Positions 22,459-33,435 of a stretch of DNA of 64,000 bases are shown here, one piece after another. The translations under genes were made by a program, and so were the position numbers. Each line of letters starts with the position of its first letter. Position 1 is the first letter of the stretch. Source of the DNA: Nymphaea colorata (Eukaryota > Streptophyta > Magnoliopsida > Nymphaeales > Nymphaeaceae); assembly GCF_008831285.2 (NCBI RefSeq), contig NC_045143.1:8875503-8939502 (forward strand). Direction: 5' to 3'. The notes under the pieces are model-generated. The model saw only the letters and a list, made by a program, of their open reading frames with translations. It searched no databases and had not been told where the DNA came from.

Positions 22459-25400
22459 TATTTATTTATTTATTTATTTATTTATATATGGAATACGTTG
22501 TCAAAACACAAAAGTATTAGGCAGAACACATAGGTGGTTAATGAGCCTAGAGCCTATGCAACTAGGCACATTAGGTGGTCCAAAAAAGAGAAACAAATAA
22601 TGCAATACAATGAAGCTGAAGCATTTCTCAAACCTACAAAGTGTCAACTTACAACAATAAAGCAATTGATACATGATAACAAACATATTAATCATTTCAT
22701 AACACGATAATAAGCATAACTAAATGTTTGAAAATTCAAATTTAATGAAGTTGAATAATCAAATTTTACAAATTATATAGCAAAGAAAAGCGCTTACAAG
22801 TACATACTAATATTTTAATTGGGTGAAGAAAAGAACTGCACAAAAATACAAGAAGAAAAGGGAAAATTTGTCGCAAAAGAAGAAAAAAGAAAGATAAAGA
22901 AGAAAACTCCAGTTTTAAAAGAAAAATTCATAGGCTATCAAGTATCTAAGTGAGCCTAGACGTCCTGGGTGATGTTCTTGGCATTATTAAGTGGTGGGTC
23001 ACTTGAACAGCTAGCGTAGGTGACCAGCCAAGGTTGAGGACCTTGATGAGCATAGGCAAGCCGTTGACAACATATGCATGAACACAATAAGCCCAGGTGT
23101 GAATAGAAGAAATAGGCAGTTGTTTGTCACCTGTAGTTCACCACAAGCAAGCTGAAACCCAAAGAAGCAAGGAATGCAAGGGACTTGGAATAACTGGCCA
23201 ATGAAACTGAATGTGGTCCTCCATGAATAACTACTATGAGTGGGCTTAATCCATTTTCTTTCTCCCCTTTGTTACTTGAGCCTTGAGAGTTGGAATGGAT
23301 GAAAATTGCCTCAAAGGGTTGTTTTGCACCTGCAAGAAATTTTAGAAATACAATGATATTTAAGAACCCATTTGGTGATCTCGTTTGTTTTAACTAGTAC
23401 AACCATTATTGTTTCAGTCCTAAACATGTAGAAACAAGCCGCACAATTTGAGCTCAAACGGTTAACAAAAAGAAACACATATATATGTACACATAGACAT
23501 ATATCCTTTGATTTTATTGTCACCAACAAGATTTTGCAGCAAACCAACTCACATTCTGCTTAAAAGCGAACAATAATGACAATTGAGTCAGTCAGCGCGA
23601 GAAGTGTGACATTATCAAGTGAAGGGAAAAAGGAAAAGTGAATTAGCTGAAAAAACCCCATAGGATGCAAAACATCTTGTAAGTCACAATAGCAATTGAT
23701 TAGACATCAAAACATCACAAGTTGTACAAAGTGATCGTGCGCAATGGTGATCACATATACCAACCAATAAGAAAGATTTATATCATTCCAGCACCCTGCT
23801 GAACATAAGACAGTATCCTCCGTATGGAAAGCAGATCCTCTAATGCTCCTGTACATGTAGTTAAAGTTCTTTTAAGATAGGAATGCAATGGCTATGACAC
23901 ATCATAGCCATAAAACAGTATATCTTTTTTATTGCAGTACATGGCTTTCCTGTATCTGCCACATTGTATATCATTCTTCTATTCCAGAATAATAATATAA
24001 ATGTTACTACAGAATATGAATATACATATTGGAATTCAAGAACAAGTTTAGCATATCCAGAAATTTACCACATAAAGACTGTTAGCAATTGCATTATCAG
24101 ACATTAAAGAGGAAAAAATGTTTTTTTCTTTCCTTTGAATAGAGATATTCAGTTCGAAACTTACCAGTAGTAAGATTTCCTGACAAATCAGGAACATCAA
24201 TTTTCAATATGTTGAACTGAAGCAATGACAGCATTGACTTGACCTGTTGAAGACCGATCAAGTCACTGAACAATAGAAATTGTTGGCAGAAAGCTACTGG
24301 AAAAGTAAAAAAGAAAAATATAAAAGTCCAATGGTAAGAATGCCACCCTTTTTGGAAGCAGCAAATTAATATATATTGTAAAGATTATCTTTTCACTTTT
24401 CATAACGGTTACCTTTTCTGAGTAGGCCAACTTTGGCAATGATATGTCCTGCCAATCCCATTCCGAACTTGTTTCGTTCTCCTTTCGATCAAGAAAGCAC
24501 CCATACTTGATTTGAGGGGGACTAACCGGGTTACTGGAAACTTGTTGCCAAAATGTGTGAAATCAGAGTTGCATAAATAACTTAGAAGAGCAATATTATG
24601 CAGTAAAGAAATTTACCCGCAAGGACAATGCCACCATCAACTGCAAGAAGATTCCATGAAGAGTCAGAATTGTGGGGGCTAATCCTCGATAACTTGCCAC
24701 TGAGTTGCATCAGACAGATTGATTAGTGATACTTGAGAGGTAGTAGCACTCATGCAATCAGAAAAAAGAAAAAAGAGAAAAAATCTACTGATCACCTTAA
24801 TACATCTACTGAAATTAGTACTTCAGTGCTACCCCAAACAGAAGAGAGTATCAAGGTAGATCCATCAGAAAGCCATGGTTTTGCGATGATACTATCACAA
24901 TAAAGTCCTGGGAAGGAACCAACATCTGCATGCATTACAACTGGGACCTACAAAATTTTTATGGTGAGTATGTGACAAACTTAGGACAGAATAAGAAAAA
25001 GGGACAGAATGAAAAGTTACAAAAACAAGAAATGAAGGACAGTCAGTAACAATCCCAGGAATAACTCTGCATACATCTCAACATAGAAATGAAAACTACA
25101 AAAAATGGTCAAAATAGCAATGGAAGGCCCCGCATGACATATTTGGCCATTGAATGTGACTGCATATTTGCAAAACATGTGTTAACTAGAACCACATCCT
25201 TTATACTTAACAGTTTTGCCTCCATGCGAACTAGATGCAAGAGATGCATTGTCTCACTAGGCCTGATGAAAAGGGTAACCACCACTAACACGCTGACTAG
25301 GATTTACACATGGCTATCTAGGTGTCTAATCTTACAAGATTGACCAATTTTAAGTTAGGAAATCAGTTCAAAGCAAGAAGAGACAGAGAGTTAAAGCAGT

Positions 25401-28400
25401 GAGAGATTCTTCATTAACAGCCATCAAGGAGGAGCAAGCCACCAAAATGAGGTCCAAGAATAGATTACCCCTTCAATGGTACATTAATGAAGCTACTTCC
25501 AAAAATGTTTACATCATATTTACTTAGAAGGTTCCTACGGCACACCATAGTGTGTGATATTCAGTCATAAAAATACCATTCGTTTGTAACATAATACCTC
25601 AAGAGTTGCAGAAACAGAGAATGCACGTACCAGATCAATAATGTTTGCCAAATCTGGTTTTCTGGTACTGGACCAATTCATTCTGTGCAAAGAATTGGTC
25701 GCACAATGAGCCCCAGACTCCACAGCACTTTTTGCCGATACAAACAAAAGGAACCTTCCATCTGGACTTTTTTGCCACATAAATCACATCGGTTAATTTT
25801 ACATACTAACAATTCCAAATCAATGAATCATACATGAAAAGGACACTGTCTTTTGAAAATTGGCAACAGAATGGCTGCATCCGAAGACAAGGACTCCAAA
25901 GTTATATAACAGTCAAAGGCTCAAAGATACGATGTAAGCAGCTGGGGTGACATATGCAAAGAAATAGTAAAACTGCTTCACTTTTGGAAAGAAGACCAAG
26001 AAAAGAATAACTAGGTAAGATAGAATCATATGGAAACCAATAATCTTATCCTTCAAAATGAACTACTCAGTCATTAGTTCATAAACAAAAAAGGTAACAG
26101 CAAGAAGACTTGATCTAACATCCTCTCTGTAAGATCAGTTTCAGTTTTAATGCTAGACTTGGAGTACTTCAAAGGGAAAAGCCCATCAAGACTTCCTGTA
26201 GTCACCCCAGCTGTCCTGGCTGACAGCAGAGAACTGTACTAGCTCGCTGATTTACCAAGTTTTCTTTTTAATTTCTGATGAAAAGGGATGCTTCAACGCC
26301 CAGACCGCTCAGTGGAGCCTCTCCTTAAGAGAAAAACCCAGGTGAGCCCCATCCAGCATGCCTTACAAGGTTAATACCATGGAAAAGATCAAGGATGCAA
26401 GCAGTGTTGGTACTTGATCTGGCTTTTCAGTTTAGCACTCTTCACAAACCCTCTTAGTCTTGTTGACTACCAAGTTAAACTGTGTCCCTAATCTTTCCCT
26501 GACGACAACAAGCAAGTTGGAGAAAGACACCGCATAGGGCATACTTGAGATATCTTGGTTCACTTTGAGGAAAAACAGTTTAATCGAAAGCCACACAACA
26601 TAGAGATAAGCGAGAAGCAACACGGCTCCTCAAAATAGTTCAACACGGTTCCCCAAAATAGAGGCTGTAAACAACACTCTCAAATAAGTGGTGTTACAAC
26701 TTATAATCTGTATGATGACTACCAACTTTGCCACTCTATTCATATAATATACTCATATACTCCACAATTGTGACATAAGATACTTATTGAAATATATTAC
26801 TAAATAATCCTGGTCATTAAGCATCTAAGATAATGCACAGTTATCATTGTTCACTTACGATTACCACCCAAGTCTAAATGAAAGGAAAGGAATACAAATA
26901 AAAATAAAAATAAAATGCAATCATTGTCGATCTGATCAAGCAAGTCATAAACAAGGACAGTCTAAAACACTTTACAAATTAGAGAAGATAAAATTACGTG
27001 AAACAAGGGAAGTAGGCACTCTGTGTATCTCCTGTCAGGTTGATGGCTGATGCACTCTCATGACCTTCATCTCTGTCGAAAATAAATTTTTAAAAGTTGG
27101 AATAAATGCTGCAATCACTTAGAAATAAAATTTCAATATATAGACGAGAAAAGTGATGCCTTTGTAAGATAAATGACTTTGAGTGTGGTTCCTTGGGTTC
27201 AAAAACAGGAGCCCTGACTGCATACAAAGAACATGGCCTGTTGTAACAGTATTTTATCCCAAGCTTTCGTGCAACACGGTGAGGAACATTAATATCAGAC
27301 CATCCAACAAAAACCAACGTCTGTTGCCCATCATCAGGAGATAGAGGTGCCCATACAACTTGCCCAACAGAAAGGGACTCTGGGATGCCTTCTACAGCTT
27401 GAGCTTCTCCACTGTGACAATAATAAAGAAAGGCATCAAATGAACCATATGGTTGTCTATTCGTCAATACATATTCAAGGTAAGGGAAACATGCACAGAC
27501 CTGTCGACGTTAACAACAAAAAGTGAGGGTTTCCCTTTTCCAGAGTATGATTCACCCCACTGCTCCTCCCAGTCCCCCTGACCTTTCCAGCTGTTAATGT
27601 TCTTTTCATCTGAAGGTCCTTCTTTAATGCCAAAACTATTGAACATGGGCTTAAGTGAGGAAGGTGCTTCAGCAACATAGGCAATAAATTGTTCATCATC
27701 GCTCCAACTAATACCTTCAAACCTGTAAGATCAAAACACAGTTTCAGATAACATATGACCCTGCTCTGTCAAACTGAATTTAGATAAAAAAGATATGTTA
27801 TTGACAATCTGTCATGCATGTCCTTTTTTATAGGTATCTAAAGCCAAACCAGCAGAACAAAAATCTACTTAATATTTCAATAACAAACAGAAAATTACCA
27901 TCCATCTGTATATAATGGACCATGAACAGATACTGGGATATGTATATCCTTTTGCATATGACAAGAGCTCCAGATTTCAAGTTGTACTGCAGATCCATTT
28001 TGACCATTTCGAACTATGAGAAGCTTTGAACCTGATGGTGAAGGGACAACTGTTGATACATCCACCAGTTCAAAGGGAAAAGGAGTGCATTGGAAGGTTA
28101 GAGAGTGGCTTTCTTCTTTTGAAATGTAGGAGGACAGAATGTACTTAGTTCTCTTGTTTGCTAAAAGATTTGTTTGGCTCAAATAGAACATTGCCCATGA
28201 ACCAGTCCCTACAAATACACCACCAAAATAAATCATTACTGAAAGTTAAGTCTCGCTATATTTGAGCCCTTTGAAGTACAACACTCAATTCAACATCCAC
28301 CATCACACATAAAACATACAAGATTATATCAAAGCATGAGACAGAAATGATCTCCATAAACAAGTAAACAACAAAATAGGATTGCCTAAAGCATGATAAT

Positions 28401-28601
28401 CAGCCATTAGTACACACAGATTATCAATAAAGGCTGCAATGACATACCATTACAAGAATTGAAAATCCAGGCCTTATCAACAGTTGACATATTGCAGAAC
28501 TCCTGAAGCAACTTAGCTTGGTCTCTGTAATCTTCATCGAAGTGCTTATCAGGGTTGTGTTTAGAGCCTCTTGTGACGACACTTTCACATGCTTCCATCA
28601 T
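19524..28601 (-). CDS. AARE: Acylamino-acid-releasing enzyme (acylaminoacyl-peptidase), complete, 17 exons
   Basis: Serine peptidase of the prolyl oligopeptidase family (S9C) that removes N-acylated residues from blocked peptides and also clears oxidised proteins. Exons (minus): 28601-28448, 28208-27899, 27722-27501, 27411-27178, 27072-26998, 25766-25631, 24947-24796, 24699-24617, 24540-24413, 24243-24165, 23329-23131, 21310-21250, 21127-21005, 20676-20479, 19993-19925, 19761-19685, 19587-19524. They total 2364 nt, 787 aa plus TGA, in frame throughout; plant homologues are about 760-830 aa. The first ~500 residues form the beta-propeller (KAWIFNS, LLANKR, GDWEEQWGE, GIKYCYNRPC, AKSAVESGAH). 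The alpha/beta-hydrolase half has the HGGPHS oxyanion loop, nucleophile elbow GGSHGG (Ser), GAQDLRVP (Asp) and NDIHPIER (His). The start used is the first Met of exon 1; an upstream leader exon may add residues. Normally a soluble homotetramer. Confidence 0.95.
19656..19683. repeat. (GA)n microsatellite abutting an AARE splice donor
   Basis: About 28 bp of GA on the plus strand, so the transcript reads CTCTCT immediately after the donor of exon 16 (AAAG|GTCTCTCTC). It occupies over a quarter of the 97-bp last intron. Confidence 0.9.
21645..21990. repeat. A/T-rich fold-back repeat (family C copy 2)
   Basis: Contains GGTATAATATGGTTGAG and TTGAGAAAATCTTAGCAAAT followed by an A-rich block and then a T-rich block that can pair with it. 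It matches, in inverse orientation, the segment at 8930-9300. It lies in the 1.8-kb AARE intron 11 (21311-23130). No open frame. Confidence 0.6.
22428..22487. repeat. Compound microsatellite (GT)n(AT)n(TTTA)n
   Basis: Successive GTGTGTGTGT, ATATATATAT and TTTATTTATTTA runs in AARE intron 11. Non-coding. Confidence 0.9.
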
Positions 28602-30350
28602 TGACAAGGCTGAAAATTTTGTCCTACTTGTGACTAAAAGTGGTTGAAAAAGGAGCCTGCATGTGCATCAGCAGAAAATCTAAAAGATCGCTTCCAAGTC
28701 CATTTTTCTGACATCGTTCATTCTAATTATAAATCTGTAAAACTGTGGTGTAATTCTAGAGAACTAAGAAGTTATCAATTTGTCAGTTTCCAAATTCCGA
28801 AAAGTTCATTCATTATTGTATCAGAGGCACGTTAAGTGATGAGCAATACATTTTCCAACAGATGCTTATTTGGTGAAAAGTTACAATAAGAATTTCTTGC
28901 ACAACAACCATGAAATATCATGACGACCCCTGGCCATCAGCAGACAGCATTTTCTTCCACATTCATAATAATTGTTACAATAGGGAGTGAAAATGAATTA
29001 ATTGCTACGCACAAATAAATGATAAAAACTGTGTTGTTATCTATATCCGTTCTAGCCAGAGCTGTTCTCAACTTTTTGGCCCATTCAATCTCTTACTAGT
29101 GAAGTAACCTACTTATCAAGTGCAAGCATGATACAGACTGTATGAATTAGCATGTTGACACACCCTCCACTGAGCGTTAAGATGTCATATTAGTCCATAT
29201 CTTTACTTCTTACCAACACATGGAATGCACATTTCCTTATATGGGAACTTAACAGACAAGGACAGCTTGAGGATAATAAATGCGGAGAAAAATACTGTAT
29301 CAATCTTTACTCCTGTAGCGCCATATTCTGTTTGCCTCTTACTCTCGTAGATTCTCATCTATAAGGATGTAGCAACATCCTTAACACTAACATTCCTTGC
29401 CTTTGGGTCCAAGAGATATATATGATCAGCCAATAACTCATTTACCTTTTTGGATATATTGTGCACGTTTTCCCAGTTTAGAGATCACAGATACAGAGAA
29501 TCGCACGCATTTTTTCACCCCTGCAATTGTCTCTCGTTTCGCTCGCATAATCACAGATTCACATCGTTCCTGGTTTTTCATTGCACGCTTCAGAAATTAA
29601 CACATCACAAAGCTAGCACAACCTTATCCTTGGTTTTACCTTCTTTTCCAACAAACGAACACTGAGTTTTCACAAAAAACCATGTTCTTTCATATACAAG
29701 TAACCATCAAACAAGTAACAACCAACTGATCACCCAACAAGGAAACAACCAAGACCTATTATTTTTGGACCACCTCTCCTTCACTTCCTAAAAAGGCGCC
29801 AGGACTTTTCAAGATTCAATCCCGCCAACACGCTCCCAACGTATTGAACAGGAAATTCTTACACCAGCATCATCAAAGCTACGTCACAAAATACCGTTCA
29901 AATAATAAAAAGGAAGCCAAAGAATAGAATCCCTTGCTGCCCAACTCATGAAATCGGTCAAGCATGTAAAAATGCCAAAATAATAGCAGAATAAACTGAA
30001 AAACAAGATGAAGTAAAAAGGAACCCGATGCACGAAAATAAATGGGTAGGCCTTTTTCTTTTTGGTCACCTGCAAGGTGATCGAGAGATAGAAACTCTGT
30101 CTATGGACAAAGAGTTAGCAAGTGGAGAAACGAGTGAGAAGGGTGGAGAGAGAGTTTTCGCCAATGCGAGTCCGTTCAACAATGCAGGCATGGGTGGGCT
30201 TCTAACGCAGGATAAGATACAGTCTTCGTACCTGTCACCGAGAGCGTATCACAATAATAGAATACAGTTACCAATTGGATGGGATACGAAGGCTCTTTTT
30301 TCGCCAATTATATAAAAATGCCAGAATTCTTTTCTTATTATCTCAACTTC
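28602..30350 (-). promoter_or_regulatory. AARE upstream leader/promoter region
   Basis: A good acceptor (TTTTCAG at 28616-28610) sits 8 bases before the chosen ATG, which implies an upstream leader exon. A candidate leader lies at 30191-30070: an ATG followed by 40 Ser/Leu-rich codons ending at a donor (TTGCAG|GTGACC). A simple join to exon 1 is out of frame, so it is offered as a leader exon only, not as coding sequence. The intervening ~1.4 kb shows no other gene. Confidence 0.35.
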
Positions 30351-30484
30351 ATACAAGTAAAGTGCTGAAAAATAGCCAATTGTTCTCAAGCTAATTTCTT
30401 CAGGGAGCATAAACTTTTGCTATTACTGCAGAAAGAAGTTGAAATCTGGAAAATTGTATAAGATTGATAATCTTGTATTACAAT

Positions 30485-30706
30485 TCAAATAATCTGAAGC
30501 ATCCATTTCTTGGTCCCTACATTGAAGGAAAGTTTCATCGGGACAAAGTATAGGTCGATTTTCAACTCTATTTCCCTGTCATCTTTTGTCCCTCGGTTAA
30601 AAGGATTGGAATGTGCTATCCTGATGATGGTGTTAAGTGTTATCTTGAGATTTGGAGCACCATTGTAGAGGTTAAGTAGACTAGGCCTTGTCTCATCCTC
30701 AGCCAC
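30485..30706 (-). CDS. Unrecognised short open frame, 73 codons
   Basis: An ATG-started frame with an ordinary amino-acid mix (MAEDETRP at its start, IELKIDLYFVP inside, ending KKWMLQII). It has no signal peptide, membrane segment or motif I recognise. It could be an exon of an unannotated gene, a transposon remnant or chance. It stands alone, with no neighbouring frames that extend it. Confidence 0.2.
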   Translation of the reverse strand: MAEDETRPSLLNLYNGAPNLKITLNTIIRIAHSNPFNRGTKDDREIELKIDLYFVPMKLSFNVGTKKWMLQII

Positions 30707-31654
30707 CCCTCCTTTTTTTTTCTCTCTCTCTTTCTCTAAACATTATACACAGGTTAATCAGAACTTAAATATAAGCTGTTCTGAATTTGTCAACATCGTA
30801 ATTGTACCAATGCAATTTTGTTGGAAGAAAACTTAAGATCACTTGAACACGTTGTAAATAATATATTTTTTTAACTCATGTAACCTAGAATTACTATAGA
30901 CTTTCAACTCTCCTAAAATCCTATTCGTACACCCACTTAAAATCGCTCAACAGTTGGTCTTAGATCTTAAACTGTAAAAATCGCATTGAGAAGAAACTTG
31001 TACAATAAATAATCTTTGAAAGAGCAATTCCACAGCTTTTGTGCAATGAATGAACATGGTGACGGTAAAGGCGGACTAAATATCATTGCATTATGTGGAG
31101 CAGTAGATAGACGAGATTCCCTTCAATAATTGAGGGTCTTTGAGTGTCTCCTCGAAGACATCGCATATACAAAAACTGTTAAATTACGTAGGAAGGGACC
31201 ATTCCCCAGGATAGTTGATGGGAATCTTATGTTATTGCCATTTGGACTGACATCAATCGTACCAAACGAACAGAATCAGTGTTGTTTGTATTGGCCACAT
31301 CCCCGCTGCACCGTAGTTTAACTGCCCATATTTGGCTGTATCTTTATGTCTCTAAGGTTCTATTTTGTGTTTCAGGGCGTGGTTGGACCTATCATTCATC
31401 TTTTAATTTGGTGTCATGTTTGCTACCGTTTGCAGTTTAAAAAAACAACATGAGCATGACAATGACCATGACATTCGAACCTTTGACATTAAGTGTGATC
31501 TGCCTTGAATGCTTGATTGCACTAAACCACTTGAAGCGTGCATAGTCTACTTTGTCTCTCACTCTTTTGCCTGCTTATTATTTTTTAAATAAAACTTAGT
31601 TTACTTAGATTCCATGTGTTTATGCATATGTGTATGTGTGTGTGTATATATTCA

Positions 31655-31843
31655 AATTTGTTGGATGCCAAATGTTACCAGATGGCTAAAAATCAAAGTC
31701 GGTGGCTAAAAAGTATCACAAACCATCGCTAAAAGTACCACAAACCATTATTGCACTATACACCGTAGTTACCACTAATATGACAACTATTTTTAGATCA
31801 GATTTTTCAATTTTTTGTATCCAGCAACATCCAGCATCCAGCA
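31655..31843. mobile_element. MITE-like element (family B copy 3)
   Basis: About 190 bp. The left end TTGTTGGATGCCAAATG faces a right end whose reverse complement is TGCTGGATGCTGGATG. Interior: GATGGCTAAAAATCAAAG, GGTGGCTAAAAAGTATCACA and TAAAAGTACCACAAACC, which line up with copies at 6443 and 17357. Non-coding. Confidence 0.65.
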
Positions 31844-32397
31844 TAATATTGACTTAAATGTAGCATTAATCAAGAATATGGTATCTACACCGATACAAAC
31901 GAGACTGGAGAGAACAGCTCGTTGCTAGGCCTGGGTTAGCTTGGAAGAAGCCACTTCATGTCGTGATGCATAGCAGGGTGGGAAGTAATATGTTGTGTAT
32001 TATCGTGCACTTAAGGCATAAAATACTGTAGTCTGCCTTCAATTTAGGTTTAAGTTTACATATAATAGTAACGTTTTTTCAAACATGATTTGAATTTGCA
32101 TAAAAATCAAAGATAGATATAAATAAGTATTAGATTGAGGTTGAATGGTATTTTTTTTTTCTCTTTTTTCTTGTTTCAACTGTGACTCATTTAAGCTGAT
32201 ATTTTGTTCTTTTCAACCCATTTATGCTAGTTCTCTACAACCCGGCAGCAGGTGTCAATTGGTTATTGCTTTTTTGTTAGAGAATTACTAATTTAACTTC
32301 ACCCACTAATTTGAAATGGCATGTTTTTCTCAGGTGCACTGGGACGGGGATGAGACATCAACAGCACTGTCCTTAATATCGGGCTGGAACTCTAAAA

Positions 32398-32507
32398 GGG
32401 TGTTTGGTAACAGGTATGCTGTGTTCCTAGTATATGTTCCCAATTAATGACTACATCATTGGAATACTGTGTTTCAAAAAACTTAATGTTCCTGTTGCCA
32501 AATGTCT
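32398..32507. mobile_element. Small hAT-like MITE
   Basis: About 110 bp between GGGTGTTTGGTAACAGG and GTTCCTGTTGCCAAATGTC. The reverse complement of the right end (GACATTTGGCAACAGGAAC) matches the left end over ~17 bp. The GTTTGG..AAC terminus is common in plant hAT-type non-autonomous elements. A precise 8-bp target duplication is not clear. Confidence 0.6.
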
Positions 32508-33435
32508 TTTAAAAGTTTCTAATCAATTTAAGCTTCACCCCTACATTAAAGTAAGCTTTTAGAATTTTTTTTGGTAATTAATGTAACAAATTAATCTCTT
32601 AATGTTATGTAATCCATACACTGGAAATTTTCTTTGTTTACTAGCAGGTTCCTGAATTATGAGCACTACCGAAGGTAAGCATTGTTTTTTTCATTAACAG
32701 AATAAAGTACTTGAGAATGATTTACAAAATAAAATTGTATTTGAGAGCAGCGCAGTACTCATATTCTTTCAACCTGTATTAGCACTACCTACCTTGGGAA
32801 GAAGATTTCTCCTGTCCGTTGTGTTTGACGACAGGAAAAACCATCCAGCTGCCCTCTATCATGGATCATACCACCATGGCAGAAAGAAATAAAAAATTGA
32901 AAATGACAATCGTGGAACGGTTTATTACCGGCACATTGTCGAAGGGCCCTTATAACCCTTTTTTCTTCTCGCTTCTTCATATAAAAATGACAAAGAAAGT
33001 GAGATTATCATAGATAAAAGCATCCCGTGTTCGAAAAGGCAGTGAAGAGGAAAACTTTCTTCAACCAAAGTGAAAAATGTCCCACCTACTCACCAAGCCT
33101 ACTGGATGGAGATGCAAAGACGTAGTTCTAGCGAAGCTTTGGAAACATAAAGCTTTACTGCACGGAGAGGAGGGTGGAGCTCGCTCTGAAAGGAAAAACC
33201 AGATCTTTTCTGCGTGGAGGGGAGCAGGTGAAAAAAAAATAAATATTGTAGGAAGGTGAGGAAAATAACTTGAATTCCCTCTCATTGGAAGGTTTTCCCT
33301 TCGCATTAAGGGCAAAGGTGAACTTTTTTTGCCCCGGTTTGAAAGGGTGTCATTGATTTCAGGAACAACTGCACCCTGAGGTTGAATTGGACTTGTTTAT
33401 TGTTGATTTATATGAGTAGCGCTTGTTGAACTTGT

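Larger units (their letters stand above)
31322..33435. other. Intergenic spacer with two small inverted-repeat elements
   Basis: Apart from the elements at 31655-31843 and 32398-32507, no coding region is recognised. A short plus-strand frame at 32819-33013 (MDHTTMAERNKKLK inside) and a minus frame at 33061-33315 have no recognisable domain. The latter overlaps where the PPR 3' UTR should lie. Confidence 0.5.
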
